NCBI RefSeq assembly: GCF_011752625.1
Contig: NZ_VWXD01000002.1
Span: 496,001-560,000 of the forward strand
Source: Candidatus Pantoea formicae
Lineage (GTDB): Bacteria > Pseudomonadota > Gammaproteobacteria > Enterobacterales > Enterobacteriaceae
Direction: 5' to 3'
Length of the DNA: 64,000 nucleotides
The notes under the pieces: model-generated
Databases searched by the model: none
What the model was told of the DNA's origin: nothing
What the model saw: only the letters and a program-made list of their open reading frames with translations
Shown: positions 49,983-60,046 of the stretch, piece after piece
Layout: the number at the start of each line of letters is the position of its first letter
How positions within the stretch are numbered: the first letter of the stretch is position 1
Position numbers and translations under genes: made by a program

Positions 49983-50783
49983 ATGAGACTGATCCCTTTG
50001 GCCACACCGACCCAGGTGGGTAAATGGGCTGCACGCCATATTGTTAACCGCATTAACGCGTTTAAGCCTAGCGCAGAACGTCCCTTCGTGCTGGGGCTAC
50101 CAACCGGCGGTACACCGCTGGAAGCTTACAAGCATCTGATTGAGATGCACAAAGCGGGCCAGGTTAGCTTTAAGCACGTTGTCACCTTCAACATGGATGA
50201 GTATGTTGGGCTGCCAAAAGAGCATCCAGAAAGCTATCACAGCTTCATGTATCGTAACTTTTTTGATCACGTTGATATTCAAACAGAAAATATCAATCTT
50301 CTGAATGGCAATGCACCTGATATTGACGCAGAATGTCGCCAGTATGAAGAGAAGATCCGCGCTTACGGCAAAATTAACCTGTTCATGGGCGGCGTGGGTA
50401 ATGATGGACACATCGCATTCAACGAACCCGCCTCCTCCCTCTCTTCCCGTACCCGTATCAAAACGCTGACGCATGAAACGCGCCTCGCGAATTCGCGCTT
50501 CTTTAACGGCGATGTCGATCAGGTGCCAAAATATGCACTGACCGTGGGCGTGGGTACGTTGCTGGATGCCGAAGAGGTGATGATTCTGGTCACCGGTCAT
50601 GTTAAAGCCCAAGCGTTGCAGGCTGCCGTGGAAGGCAACGTTAACCACATGTGGACCATCAGCTGTCTGCAGTTGCATGCAAAATCTGTTGTGGTGTGCG
50701 ACGAGCCATCCACCATGGAACTGAAAGTGAAAACCGTAAAATATTTCCGCGAAATGGAAGCGGAAAATATGAAAGGTGTGTGA
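49983..50783 (+). CDS. nagB: Glucosamine-6-phosphate deaminase NagB
   Basis: Converts GlcN-6-P to fructose-6-P and ammonia; allosterically activated by GlcNAc-6-P. 266 aa, the E. coli length. The N-terminus MRLIPL supplies an allosteric-site residue. Catalytic Asp72 lies in FNMDEYVGL. Asp141, His143 and Glu148 lie in [14 protein letters not shown]. First gene of nagBACD, preceded by GAGGTGAAGAC. Confidence 0.98.
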   Translation: MRLIPLATPTQVGKWAARHIVNRINAFKPSAERPFVLGLPTGGTPLEAYKHLIEMHKAGQVSFKHVVTFNMDEYVGLPKEHPESYHSFMYRNFFDHVDIQTENINLLNGNAPDIDAECRQYEEKIRAYGKINLFMGGVGNDGHIAFNEPASSLSSRTRIKTLTHETRLANSRFFNGDVDQVPKYALTVGVGTLLDAEEVMILVTGHVKAQALQAAVEGNVNHMWTISCLQLHAKSVVVCDEPSTMELKVKTVKYFREMEAENMKGV

Positions 50784-50842
50784 GAACACGTTGTAAAAAA
50801 CCTGCCACCTAAAGATGGCAGGATTAGCCGGGAGAAAAAACG

Positions 50843-51991
50843 ATGTACGCATTAGTAAACGGCCGGATTTTTACTGGCCATGAAATTCTGGACAATCATG
50901 CAGTCGTGATTGCGAATGGCCTGATTGAGCGCGTGTGCCCGCGTGACGCCCTCGACGCGACAATGGCACAGCAGGATGTGGCTGGTGCCTATATCGCTCC
51001 CGGTTTTATTGATTTGCAACTTAACGGCTGCGGCGGCGTGCAGTTCAACGATGATATTGAGGCGTTGAGCGTAGAAACACTGGAAATTATGCAACGTGCC
51101 AATGAAAAATCAGGTTGCACCAGCTATCTCCCTACGCTGATCACCAGTACCGATGCATTAATGAAGCGCGCCATTGAAACCATGCGCGCCTACCTGGCGA
51201 AACATCAGAATCAGGCGCTCGGCCTGCATCTGGAAGGGCCATGGCTGAACAAAGCCAAGAAAGGCACGCACAATCCAGAACTGATTCGTTTGCCCGACGC
51301 AGAGATGGTCGATTTCCTCTGTGCCAACGCCGATGTGATTACCAAAGTCACGCTCGCACCGGAAAATGCCGGTGGCGAGGTCATTCGCAAGCTATGTGAT
51401 GCAGGGATTATTGTTTCTGCGGGCCACTCAAATGCGACTTACGAGGAAGCCAAAATCGGCTTTAGCGCAGGCGTCAGTTTTGCCACCCACCTTTATAACG
51501 CGATGCCGACCTTCGCGGGCCGTGAACCAGGCCTGATCGGTGCGCTGTTTGATTCACCTGATGTATACTGCGGCATCATTGCAGATGGTTTACATGTCCA
51601 TTACGCTAACGTGCGCAATGCAAAACGCATCAAAGGCAACAAGCTGGTCTTAGTGACAGATGCCACAGCACCGGCGGGTGCCTCGATTGATAAATTCATT
51701 TTTGCAGGCAAAACAATATACTATCGCGACGGCCTTTGCGTTGACGAAAACGGTACCCTGAGTGGCTCGGCACTGACGATGATTGAAGCCGTTCAGAATA
51801 GTGTCGAACACTGTGGTATCGCACTGGATGAGGCCTTGCGTATGGCAACCCTTTATCCGGCACAGGCAATGGGCGTGGAAAAACAGTTAGGTTCGGTGGA
51901 AGCAGGAAAAGTCGCTAACCTGACTGTCTTTACCCGCGATTATCAAATCACTAAGACGTTAGTCAATGGAGACGACGTCCTCAGCGAGTAA
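50843..51991 (+). CDS. nagA: N-acetylglucosamine-6-phosphate deacetylase NagA
   Basis: Deacetylates GlcNAc-6-P to give GlcN-6-P for NagB. 382 aa, amidohydrolase fold. The metal/catalytic segments are [31 protein letters not shown] and [11 protein letters not shown] small palindrome (CTGCCA-N8-TGGCAG) sits in the 59-bp gap after nagB. GGGAG precedes the ATG. Confidence 0.98.
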   Translation: MYALVNGRIFTGHEILDNHAVVIANGLIERVCPRDALDATMAQQDVAGAYIAPGFIDLQLNGCGGVQFNDDIEALSVETLEIMQRANEKSGCTSYLPTLITSTDALMKRAIETMRAYLAKHQNQALGLHLEGPWLNKAKKGTHNPELIRLPDAEMVDFLCANADVITKVTLAPENAGGEVIRKLCDAGIIVSAGHSNATYEEAKIGFSAGVSFATHLYNAMPTFAGREPGLIGALFDSPDVYCGIIADGLHVHYANVRNAKRIKGNKLVLVTDATAPAGASIDKFIFAGKTIYYRDGLCVDENGTLSGSALTMIEAVQNSVEHCGIALDEALRMATLYPAQAMGVEKQLGSVEAGKVANLTVFTRDYQITKTLVNGDDVLSE

Positions 51992-51998
51992 GTACTGA

Positions 51999-53219
51999 AT
52001 GACCACTGGCGGCCAGACTCAAATAGGAAATGTCGATCTTGTCAAACAACTTAACAGTGCAGCCGTTTATCGGCTAATTGATCAACAGGGGCCGATTTCG
52101 CGCATACAAATTGCCGATCTCAGCCAGCTTGCGCCCGCCAGCGTCACAAAAATCACGCGTCAGCTCATTGAGCGCGGCCTCATTAAAGAGGTGGAGCAAC
52201 AAGCCTCCACCGGCGGGCGTCGCGCTATCTCTATCATTACGGAAACCCGTCACTTTCATACCATTGGCGTCCGCTTAGGGCGCAATGATGCGACGCTGAC
52301 ATTGTTTGACCTGAGCGGAAAATCGCTGGCGCAAGAAGACTATCCGCTTCCTGAACGCACCCAGGAAACGCTGGAAAATGCCCTGTTTAATGCGATCGCT
52401 GCGTTTATGGCCGCACATCAGCGCAAAATCCACGAACTGATCGCCATTGCCGTGATCCTGCCGGGTTTAGTCGATCCGATTAACGGCATCATCCGTTATA
52501 TGCCGCATATCACCGTGAGCCACTGGCCACTGGTTTCCAGCCTGCAACAGCGCTTCAACGTCACCAGTTTTGTCGGTCATGATATTCGCAGCCTGGCACT
52601 GGCAGAGCATTATTTTGGTGCAAGCCGTGACTGCGCAGACTCCATTTTGGTGCGTTTACATCGTGGTACCGGCGCGGGCATCATCGCCAATGGGCATATT
52701 TTTCTTGGCAGCAACGGTAACGTCGGTGAGATCGGCCATATTCAGGTTGATCCACTCGGCGAGCGTTGCCACTGCGGTAACTTTGGCTGCCTGGAAACCA
52801 TTGCCGCCAATGGTGCGATTGAAAATCGTGTGCGCCATCTGCTCAACCAGGGCTACCCGAGCACACTGACACTCGATAATTGTTTGATGCCGCAAATTTG
52901 CCGCGCCGCCAACCAGGGTGATGCATTGGCGTGTGAAGTGATCGAGTATGTTGGGCGTTATCTGGGCAAAGCCATCGCTATCGCGATTAACCTGTTCAAC
53001 CCACAAAAAGTGGTGTTGGCGGGTGAAATAACCGAAGCGGACAAAGTCTTGTTCCCGGCGATTGAGGGCTGCATTAATACCCAGGCGTTGAACGCTTTCC
53101 GCAAAAACCTGCCTGTGGTGCGTTCTGAGCTGGATCACCGCTCAGCGATTGGTGCGTTTGCACTGGCAAAACGCGCGATGCTGAATGGCATTCTGCTGCA
53201 GCATCTGCTGGAAGAATAA
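51999..53219 (+). CDS. nagC: NagC transcriptional repressor (ROK family)
   Basis: Represses nagE/nagBACD and coordinates amino-sugar use; GlcNAc-6-P is the inducer. 406 aa. An N-terminal winged helix (VYRLIDQQGPISRIQIADLSQL) is followed by the ROK domain with LHRGTGAGIIANG, the zinc site CHCGNFGCLE and IAIAINLFNPQKVVLAG. It follows nagA by 7 bp. Its likely targets are the paired dyads upstream of nagB. Confidence 0.97.
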   Translation: MTTGGQTQIGNVDLVKQLNSAAVYRLIDQQGPISRIQIADLSQLAPASVTKITRQLIERGLIKEVEQQASTGGRRAISIITETRHFHTIGVRLGRNDATLTLFDLSGKSLAQEDYPLPERTQETLENALFNAIAAFMAAHQRKIHELIAIAVILPGLVDPINGIIRYMPHITVSHWPLVSSLQQRFNVTSFVGHDIRSLALAEHYFGASRDCADSILVRLHRGTGAGIIANGHIFLGSNGNVGEIGHIQVDPLGERCHCGNFGCLETIAANGAIENRVRHLLNQGYPSTLTLDNCLMPQICRAANQGDALACEVIEYVGRYLGKAIAIAINLFNPQKVVLAGEITEADKVLFPAIEGCINTQALNAFRKNLPVVRSELDHRSAIGAFALAKRAMLNGILLQHLLEE

Positions 53220-53258
53220 TTGAAGCCTGCCGTCTGGCGGGCCTGACCGGAAGCTATT

Positions 53259-54011
53259 ATGACCATCAAAAGCGTAATCTGTGACATCGACGGCGTGTTG
53301 ATGCACGACAATACTGCCGTGAAAGGCGCCAACGACTTCCTGCAGCGCATCCTTGAAAAAGAGATGCCGCTGGTGGTGCTGACCAACTATCCATCCCAAA
53401 CCGCTCAGGACCTGGCAAATCGATTTGCTAACGCGGGCGTCGAAGTGCCCGATTCGGTGTTTTATACCTCGGCGATGGCCACCGCCGACTTCTTGCGCCG
53501 TCAGGAAGGCAAAAAAGCTTATGTGATTGGCGAAGGCGCACTGATACATGAACTGTATAAAGCCGGATTCACCATTACCGATGTCAACCCAGACTTTGTG
53601 ATTGTCGGTGAGACGCGCTCCTTCAACTGGGAAATGATGCACAAGGCCGCGTTCTTCGTCGCCAGCGGCGCGCGCTTTATCGCCACCAATCCGGATACCC
53701 ATGCGCGCGGCTATGTTCCTGCCTGTGGCGCACTCTGTGCGGGTATCGAAACGATTTCCGGCCGCAAGCCGTTTTATGTCGGCAAGCCTAGCCCTTACAT
53801 CATGCGTGCCGCGCTGAACAAAATGCATGCTCACTCTGAAGAGACCGTGATCGTTGGAGATAACCTACGCACCGACATCCTGGCCGGATTCCAAGCCGGA
53901 CTGGAAACCATTCTGGTGCTCTCGGGGGTTTCTACGCTGAGTGATATTGATGCGATGCCCTTCCGGCCCGACTGGATTTACCCTTCGGTGGCGGATATCG
54001 ATCTCTTCTAA
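53259..54011 (+). CDS. nagD: Ribonucleotide monophosphatase NagD (HAD family)
   Basis: HAD phosphatase active on UMP/GMP in E. coli. 250 aa. Motif I is CDIDGVLMHDN with nucleophile and acid Asp, motif II is VLTNYPS, the Lys region GRKPFYVGKPSP, and motif IV VGDNLRTDILAG. It is the last gene of the nag operon, 39 bp after nagC, with a terminator downstream. Confidence 0.97.
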   Translation: MTIKSVICDIDGVLMHDNTAVKGANDFLQRILEKEMPLVVLTNYPSQTAQDLANRFANAGVEVPDSVFYTSAMATADFLRRQEGKKAYVIGEGALIHELYKAGFTITDVNPDFVIVGETRSFNWEMMHKAAFFVASGARFIATNPDTHARGYVPACGALCAGIETISGRKPFYVGKPSPYIMRAALNKMHAHSEETVIVGDNLRTDILAGFQAGLETILVLSGVSTLSDIDAMPFRPDWIYPSVADIDLF

Positions 54012-54340
54012 GTTTTTGCTATCGCATTTACTTATCGCCCTGCCCGCACGCTGTGTGAGCAGGGCGTTTGTTTTTACATCTCTTTATCATGATTTTATGC
54101 AGCGGTAATTGCGCATGAAATCATCCAAACCGCCAATTCTTTAGATGCCATCTAATTTAATCGTCATTTATTTAGATAAAATTCAATTTTTAAGCCATCA
54201 CAACAATCTTTTTATCAAAAGATCGCAATTTTACTTGCGTTAACACCACCAGATAGCGCATTTTCTTATACATCACGCAGTCGAGGCTGCCGGACAAACG
54301 TAGAAATCACATCGCCTAAAGGTGAGATCAGGAGTCAGTT
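54012..54340. other. nagD-asnB intergenic region
   Basis: 329 bp without a gene. After the nagD terminator (54036-54075) the DNA is AT-rich (54100-54300, runs such as TAGATAAAATTCAATTTTTAAG) and must hold the asnB promoter. TTAGAT-CCATCTAA-like inverted bits occur near 54140, but no operator could be assigned. Confidence 0.5.
54036..54075 (+). terminator. nagBACD terminator
   Basis: CGCCCTGC ... GCAGGGCG stem with a 15-nt loop, followed by TTTGTTTTT. It starts 25 bp past the nagD stop. Confidence 0.88.
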
Positions 54341-56008
54341 ATGTGTTCGATTTTTGGTGTGTTGGATCTGAAGACCGATCCTGTTGAACTGCGCAAGAAA
54401 GCGCTGGAGTGTTCCCGTCTGATGCGTCACCGTGGCCCGGATTGGTCCGGCGTCTACGCCGACGATAAGGCCATCCTGGTGCATGAGCGCCTGTCAATTG
54501 TTGACGTTAACAACGGCGCACAGCCGCTGTACAACGCCGACCACACCCACGTACTGGCCGTAAACGGTGAAATTTATAACCATCAGGCCCTGCGTGCTGA
54601 GCTGAGCGATCGTTATGCCTTCCAGACGGGCTCTGACTGTGAAGTCATTCTCGCGCTGTATCAGGAAAAAGGTCTGGATTTCCTCGATGACCTGCAAGGC
54701 ATGTTCGCCTTCATTCTGTGGGACAGCGTGAAACAACAGTATCTGATTGGTCGCGACCATATCGGTATTATCCCGCTCTACATGGGTAACGACGAACACG
54801 GTAACCTGTTTGTGGCTTCTGAGATGAAAGCGCTGGTGCCGGTGTGCCGCAGCATCAAAGAATTCCCGCCGGGAAGCTTCCTGTCCAGCAGCGATGGCGA
54901 AATCCGCCGCTACTGGCAGCGTGACTGGATGGATTTCTCTGCGGTTGCTGAGAACACCACCGATGCCGCTGGCCTGAAACACGCGCTCGAAGAGTCAGTG
55001 AAAAGCCACCTGATGTCTGATGTGCCTTACGGTGTATTGCTCTCTGGGGGTCTGGACTCTTCCATCATTTCAGCCGTCACCAAGCGCTTTGCGGCAAAAC
55101 GTGTTGAAGATGAAGATAAGAGTGATGCCTGGTGGCCACAGTTGCACTCCTTCGCGGTAGGTCTGGAAGGTTCACCGGATCTGAAAGCGGCGAAATCCGT
55201 GGCTGAGCACCTTGGTACTGTGCACCATGAAATTCACTTCACCGTGCAGGAAGGTCTGGATGCCATCCGCGATGTGATTTATCACATTGAAACTTATGAT
55301 GTCACCACCATCCGTGCATCAACGCCGATGTACCTGATGTCGCGTAAAATCAAGGCGATGGGCATCAAAATGGTGCTTTCCGGTGAAGGCGCAGATGAAG
55401 TGTTTGGCGGCTATCTCTATTTCCACAAAGCGCCGAACGCCAAAGAATTCCATGAAGAAAACGTGCGTAAGCTGCTGGCTCTGCACATGTTTGACTGCGC
55501 ACGTGCTAACAAAGCGATGTCTGCATGGGGTGTTGAAGCTCGTGTACCCTTCCTGGATAAGAAATTCCTGGACGTTGCGATGCGCATCAACCCAGAAGAT
55601 AAACTGTGCGGCAGCAACGGTAAGATGGAGAAACACATCCTGCGTGAGTGCTTCTCTTCATACCTGCCAGAGAGCGTGGCATGGCGTCAGAAAGAGCAGT
55701 TCTCTGATGGCGTGGGCTACAGCTGGATTGACTCGCTGAAAGAAGTGGCAGCAAAACAGATCAGTGACCAACAGCTGTCTACCGCACACTTCCGTTTCCC
55801 GTACAACACGCCGAACTCGAAAGAAGCGTATTTGTACCGTGAAATCTTTGAAGAGCTGTTCCCGATTGCCACTGCTGCTGAGTGTGTTCCAGGTGGTCCA
55901 TCTGTGGCATGTTCTTCAGCGAAAGCGATTGAGTGGGATGAAGCTTTCAAGACCATGGATGACCCTTCTGGTCGTGCAGTGGGCGTGCATCAGTCCGCGT
56001 ATAAATAA
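54341..56008 (+). CDS. asnB: Asparagine synthetase B (glutamine-hydrolysing)
   Basis: Makes asparagine from aspartate with glutamine or ammonia and ATP. 555 aa (E. coli 554). The glutaminase domain starts MCSIFGV with the Cys2 nucleophile, plus NGEIYNHQ. The synthetase domain has the PP-loop LSGGLDSSIIS and SGEGADEVFGGYLYF. The start follows AGGAGTCAGTT. It is followed by a strong terminator and the tRNA cluster. Confidence 0.98.
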   Translation: MCSIFGVLDLKTDPVELRKKALECSRLMRHRGPDWSGVYADDKAILVHERLSIVDVNNGAQPLYNADHTHVLAVNGEIYNHQALRAELSDRYAFQTGSDCEVILALYQEKGLDFLDDLQGMFAFILWDSVKQQYLIGRDHIGIIPLYMGNDEHGNLFVASEMKALVPVCRSIKEFPPGSFLSSSDGEIRRYWQRDWMDFSAVAENTTDAAGLKHALEESVKSHLMSDVPYGVLLSGGLDSSIISAVTKRFAAKRVEDEDKSDAWWPQLHSFAVGLEGSPDLKAAKSVAEHLGTVHHEIHFTVQEGLDAIRDVIYHIETYDVTTIRASTPMYLMSRKIKAMGIKMVLSGEGADEVFGGYLYFHKAPNAKEFHEENVRKLLALHMFDCARANKAMSAWGVEARVPFLDKKFLDVAMRINPEDKLCGSNGKMEKHILRECFSSYLPESVAWRQKEQFSDGVGYSWIDSLKEVAAKQISDQQLSTAHFRFPYNTPNSKEAYLYREIFEELFPIATAAECVPGGPSVACSSAKAIEWDEAFKTMDDPSGRAVGVHQSAYK

Positions 56009-56027
56009 GCTTTTGAATGAATATCAT

Positions 56028-56053
56028 AAGGGGCCGAATGTGGCCCCTTTTTG
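56028..56053 (+). terminator. asnB terminator
   Basis: AAGGGGCC-GAATGT-GGCCCCTT followed by TTT. It is 20 bp past the asnB stop. Confidence 0.9.
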
Positions 56054-56223
56054 CTTTATTCGTCGATGTTGCGATCGAAAACTGCCGAATAAATCACCAC
56101 CCTGGTTATAACCCAGACAAACAGGTGTTTTAAGGCAAAAAACGGCAAAAAACTTGTTGACGCTACAAAGCTCAATACGCATAATGCGCCCCGCAACGCC
56201 GATGAAGGTTAGCGAAAAAAGAT

Positions 56224-56300
56224 GGCTACGTAGCTCAGCTGGTTAGAGCACATCACTCATAATGATGGGGTCACAGGTTCAAATCCCGTCGTAGCCACCA
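56224..56300 (+). tRNA. tRNA-Met (elongator, anticodon CAT)
   Basis: 77 nt with encoded CCA. It starts GGCTACGTAGCTCAG and has anticodon loop CTCATAA. First gene of the cluster, matching metT in E. coli position. Confidence 0.97.
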
Positions 56301-56312
56301 TCTTTTTTTTTC

Positions 56313-56397
56313 GCGGGAGTGGCGAAATTGGTAGACGCACTAGATTTAGGTTCTAGCGCCGCAAGGTGTGCGAGTTCAAGTCTCGCCTCCCGCACCA
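56313..56397 (+). tRNA. tRNA-Leu (anticodon TAG)
   Basis: 85 nt with a long variable arm and CCA. It starts GCGGGAGTGGCGAAATTGG, loop TTTAGGT. It corresponds to leuW and lies 12 bp after tRNA-Met. Confidence 0.97.
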
Positions 56398-56417
56398 TTT
56401 CATCTTCGGCAGCCGGA

Positions 56418-56492
56418 TGGGGTATCGCCAAGCGGTAAGGCACTGGTTTTTGATACCAGCATTCCCAGGTTCGAATCCTGGTACCCCAGCCA
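56418..56492 (+). tRNA. tRNA-Gln (anticodon TTG)
   Basis: 75 nt with CCA. Anticodon stem CTGGT/ACCAG and loop TTTTGAT give TTG. It corresponds to glnU/W. Confidence 0.97.
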
Positions 56493-56525
56493 ATCCGACA
56501 GTTCTCGTGGATACGACTCGACAGA

Positions 56526-56600
56526 TGGGATATCGCCAAGCGGTAAGGCACCGGTTTTTGATACCGGCATTCCCTGGTTCGAATCCAGGTATCCCAGCCA
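56526..56600 (+). tRNA. tRNA-Gln (anticodon TTG)
   Basis: 75 nt with CCA. It differs from the previous copy by a compensated acceptor-stem pair (TGGGATA / TATCCCA) and an anticodon-stem pair (CCGGT/ACCGG). Same loop TTTTGAT. Confidence 0.97.
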
Positions 56601-56628
56601 TCGTCGAATGCAGTAAGCAGTAAACTCA

Positions 56629-56705
56629 GGCTACGTAGCTCAGCTGGTTAGAGCACATCACTCATAATGATGGGGTCACAGGTTCAAATCCCGTCGTAGC
56701 CACCA
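56629..56705 (+). tRNA. tRNA-Met (elongator, anticodon CAT)
   Basis: 77 nt, identical to the copy at 56224-56300, including CCA. It corresponds to metU. Confidence 0.97.
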
Positions 56706-56711
56706 AATTTT

Positions 56712-56786
56712 TGGGGTGTCGCCAAGCGGTAAGGCTCTGGTTTCTGATACCAGCATTCCGGGGTTCGAATCCCTGCACCCCAGCCA
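56712..56786 (+). tRNA. tRNA-Gln (anticodon CTG), copy 1 of 3
   Basis: 75 nt with CCA. It starts TGGGGTGTCGCCAAG, loop TTCTGAT (CTG). First of three identical genes in about 101-bp tandem units. Confidence 0.97.
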
Positions 56787-56813
56787 TATTAAAGACAATT
56801 TGAAAAGCATTAT

Positions 56814-56888
56814 TGGGGTGTCGCCAAGCGGTAAGGCTCTGGTTTCTGATACCAGCATTCCGGGGTTCGAATCCCTGCACCCCAGCCA
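56814..56888 (+). tRNA. tRNA-Gln (anticodon CTG), copy 2 of 3
   Basis: 75 nt, same sequence as copy 1, starting 102 bp later. The spacer shares the ACAATTTGAA...TATT pattern with the next one. Confidence 0.97.
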
Positions 56889-56914
56889 ATTAAAAACAAT
56901 TTGAACAGTATTAT

Positions 56915-56989
56915 TGGGGTGTCGCCAAGCGGTAAGGCTCTGGTTTCTGATACCAGCATTCCGGGGTTCGAATCCCTGCACCCCAGCCA
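56915..56989 (+). tRNA. tRNA-Gln (anticodon CTG), copy 3 of 3
   Basis: 75 nt, same sequence, starting 101 bp after copy 2. The cluster terminator follows 11 bp later. Confidence 0.97.
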
Positions 56990-57000
56990 AATTGAACAAT

Positions 57001-57030
57001 AAAGCCCGCTTTTGCGGGCTTTATTGTTTT
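57001..57030 (+). terminator. Terminator of the tRNA cluster
   Basis: AAAGCCCGC-TTTT-GCGGGCTTT followed by ATTGTTTT. Confidence 0.9.
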
Positions 57031-57076
57031 CTGCGTTCAGTCAAATCAAGAGCGCCTGACGACGCTCCACAAATTC

Positions 57077-58249
57077 TTATAAGCCTAAAGCGTACTTCAG
57101 TACCTTACGTTTCAGCGCACCGGCATTTTCTGCCGCGATCAATCCCAGATTACGTGCAAAGCGCAACGGCGAAAGCTTATTACTGAATGCAAAGTAGAAC
57201 AGATCCATCCCCCCCTGCATCAGCAAGTTATCCTTATAACGCTGGCGATGATAACGCTGAAGTACCGCATCCGATGACCACAGCTGTGCCTCACTGCGCG
57301 CCTCAACCAGCGTTGAGATCAATGCATCCACATCACGGTATCCCAGATTGACACCCTGCCCCGCGAGGGGATTAATGGTATGCGCGGCATCGCCCACCAG
57401 CGCCAGACCCGGCATCACATAGCGCGTGGCGTGGCGTCGAATGAGAGGAAAGGATGCGGCTTGCTTCACATGGAAGCGTCCGACACGTGCCGGGAAATGC
57501 GCATGGATCTCTTTCTCCAACTGCGGCAGCGGTAAATTCTGCAACTGGCGAATGCGCGCGGGAGCGTCATACCACACCAACGAAGCGTGGCGTTCGAATA
57601 AGGGCAGGAAGGCACGAGGACCTTCTGGGGTGAATTGTTGCCAGGTAGAATCGCCCGCATCATGTTCACATTCCACGCTGATTAGCATACAAGACTGCGC
57701 ATAACTCCAGCCTCGTACGCCTATGCCAGCCAGCTGGCGAACGCGCGAGTTGGCCCCATCAGCACCCACAACGAGGCGCGTATCCAGTAGGGTGCCGTTA
57801 TCCAGCTGAACATGCCAGCCACCGCTATGCTGCTGGAGGCTCTGCAAGCTGGCGGGACAGATCAGCGTAATGCCCTCTTCCTGCATTTTCTCCCACAGTG
57901 CGCGCTGTAACACGCTGTTCTCCACCATATACCCCAACTCAGGCAGGCCCAGTGACGCGGCATCGAACGTCACGTGCGCACTCTGCCACTCCCAGGTTTC
58001 CAGCTTGCGGTAGGGGGCACAGCGCATCGCCTCAACACGAGGCCAGACATTCAACTGACGCAGCAGCGCCACTGACGAGGCACCGATGGCTGAGATACGC
58101 ACGTCAGGCGGGCTCGCAGCATCAAAACGGGCAGGTTCAGCGCGTTCTATCACCGCCACGCGAAACTGCTGCTGTGCCAGCCCACAGGCCAATGCGGCAC
58201 CAACCATGCCACCGCCCACTATCACCACATCAAAATGTGAATCCTGCAT
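57077..58249 (-). CDS. ubiF: 3-demethoxyubiquinol 3-hydroxylase UbiF
   Basis: FAD-dependent monooxygenase, C6-type hydroxylation in ubiquinone synthesis. 390 aa (E. coli 391). The Rossmann FAD motif VIVGGGMVGAALACGLAQ is N-terminal, DGANSRVRQ is central, and the second FAD motif GDAAHTINPLAGQGVNLGYRD lies near residue 285. It is divergent from miaB. Confidence 0.96.
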   Translation of the reverse strand: MQDSHFDVVIVGGGMVGAALACGLAQQQFRVAVIERAEPARFDAASPPDVRISAIGASSVALLRQLNVWPRVEAMRCAPYRKLETWEWQSAHVTFDAASLGLPELGYMVENSVLQRALWEKMQEEGITLICPASLQSLQQHSGGWHVQLDNGTLLDTRLVVGADGANSRVRQLAGIGVRGWSYAQSCMLISVECEHDAGDSTWQQFTPEGPRAFLPLFERHASLVWYDAPARIRQLQNLPLPQLEKEIHAHFPARVGRFHVKQAASFPLIRRHATRYVMPGLALVGDAAHTINPLAGQGVNLGYRDVDALISTLVEARSEAQLWSSDAVLQRYHRQRYKDNLLMQGGMDLFYFAFSNKLSPLRFARNLGLIAAENAGALKRKVLKYALGL

Positions 58250-58414
58250 TGACTCTAATCCTTCTGCTTGCCGTAATGCCTCACAGCATCACGTTGATAG
58301 ATAAAGTGTACCGGAAATTGGCCGTACAATCTCAAGGCCTGCTGCTCTGGTCACAACAGCAGCAAAGCATTACAATACGCGCCCTGCACTTCGCTCTGAT
58401 CAATGGCTAGTTCG

Positions 58415-59839
58415 ATGACCAAAAAACTGCATATCAAAACCTGGGGCTGTCAGATGAATGAGTATGATTCATCTAAGATGGCCGACCTGCTGAACAGCAC
58501 ACACGGTTACACCCTGACCGATGAAGCCGAAGAGGCAGACGTGCTGCTGCTCAATACCTGCTCCATTCGTGAGAAGGCACAGGAGAAGGTTTTCGCCCTG
58601 TTGGGACGCTGGAAGAAGTTGAAGGCGGTGAATCCTGACGTGATCATTGGTGTCGGCGGTTGTGTCGCTTCACAAGAAGGTGAACGCCTGCGCGAACGTG
58701 CGAATTGCGTTGATATTGTGTTTGGTCCTCAAACCCTGCATCGCCTGCCAGAGATGCTAAATCAGGTGCGCGGCACGAAAAGCCCGGTGATTGATATCAG
58801 CTTCCCGGAAATCGAAAAGTTTGACCGCCTGCCTGAGCCCCGCGCTGATGGGCCTACCGCTTATGTCTCGATCATGGAAGGCTGCAATAAATATTGTACT
58901 TTCTGTGTGGTGCCTTACACCCGTGGCGAGGAAGTCAGCCGTCCGTGCGATGATATTCTGCTGGAGATCGCGCAACTCGCCGCGCAGGGCGTGCGTGAAG
59001 TTAACCTGCTAGGACAGAACGTCAACGCCTATCGCGGCACGACCTTTGATGACCAGATCTGCAGCTTTGCGGAATTATTGCGTCTGGTCGCCGCTATTGA
59101 TGGCATCGACCGCATCCGTTTTACCACCAGCCACCCTATTGAGTTCACGGATGACATCATTGATGTCTATCGCGATACGCCTGAGTTAGTGAGCTTCCTG
59201 CATTTGCCAGTGCAAAGTGGTGCTGACCGCATCCTGACATTGATGAAGCGCGCACACACCGCGCTGGAGTACAAAGCGATCATCCGTAAGCTGTTGAAGG
59301 CGCGCCCTGATATTCAGATGAGTTCAGATTTTATCATCGGTTTCCCAGGCGAAACGCAACAGGACTTCGAGCAAACCATGAAGTTAGTGGCTGACGTCAA
59401 TTTTGACGTCAGCTTTAGCTTTATCTACTCAGCGCGCCCAGGCACACCTGCCGCCGATCTGCCTGATGATGTCTCAGAAGAAGAGAAAAAACAGCGCCTG
59501 TATATCTTGCAGGAACGTCTCAATCAGCAGGCAATGGCGTGGAGCCGCCGTATGCTCGGCACCACGCAGCGTGTGCTGGTAGAAGGCATTTCGCGTAAGA
59601 ATGTCATGGAGTTAATGGGACGTACGGATAACAACCGCGTGGTCAATTTCGAAGCCCCTGTCGAGATGATCGGTAAATTTGTTGATGTTGAAATCATCGA
59701 TATCCATGCTACCTCACTGCGCGGTAAGCTGGTGCGTACCGAAGATGAAATGGCCCTGCGCGTGAACCAAAGCCCAGCAGCCGTCATTGCCCGCACACGT
59801 CGTGAAAATGACATCGGCGTCGGTATTTACCAGCCTTGA
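58415..59839 (+). CDS. miaB: tRNA-2-methylthio-N6-isopentenyladenosine37 synthase MiaB
   Basis: Radical-SAM enzyme that adds the methylthio group to i6A37 of tRNAs reading U-codons. 474 aa from [18 protein letters not shown], the E. coli length. An upstream in-frame ATG (58403) would add four residues; neither has a clear ribosome site. UPF0004 cysteines are in TWGCQMN, NTCSIRE and GGCVAS. The radical-SAM motif is [13 protein letters not shown] domain is at the C-terminus. Confidence 0.96.
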   Translation: MTKKLHIKTWGCQMNEYDSSKMADLLNSTHGYTLTDEAEEADVLLLNTCSIREKAQEKVFALLGRWKKLKAVNPDVIIGVGGCVASQEGERLRERANCVDIVFGPQTLHRLPEMLNQVRGTKSPVIDISFPEIEKFDRLPEPRADGPTAYVSIMEGCNKYCTFCVVPYTRGEEVSRPCDDILLEIAQLAAQGVREVNLLGQNVNAYRGTTFDDQICSFAELLRLVAAIDGIDRIRFTTSHPIEFTDDIIDVYRDTPELVSFLHLPVQSGADRILTLMKRAHTALEYKAIIRKLLKARPDIQMSSDFIIGFPGETQQDFEQTMKLVADVNFDVSFSFIYSARPGTPAADLPDDVSEEEKKQRLYILQERLNQQAMAWSRRMLGTTQRVLVEGISRKNVMELMGRTDNNRVVNFEAPVEMIGKFVDVEIIDIHATSLRGKLVRTEDEMALRVNQSPAAVIARTRRENDIGVGIYQP

Positions 59840-60046
59840 TCCCCGAATCTCTGAGCGACAGTGCACACCGCGCTGTCGCGATTTTCAGTCAGTTACGCTT
59901 GTATTCCTTAAGCGACGCCCAAATATCTCCTTTGCAACTTGCACCTGGGCGTGACCCCATAAATAATTCCGTAATGATGCTCAAGTCATTAATCAGAGCA
60001 TCTGATACCCCTTTTCAACTGGCCCTGAGCGACCCAAAGGATTCAT

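Noticed and set aside
56279..57186. Repeated small ORFs such as AGVQGFEPRNAGI in the tRNA-Gln cluster
   Set aside because: They are translations of the tRNA genes; the repetition comes from the tandem tRNAs.
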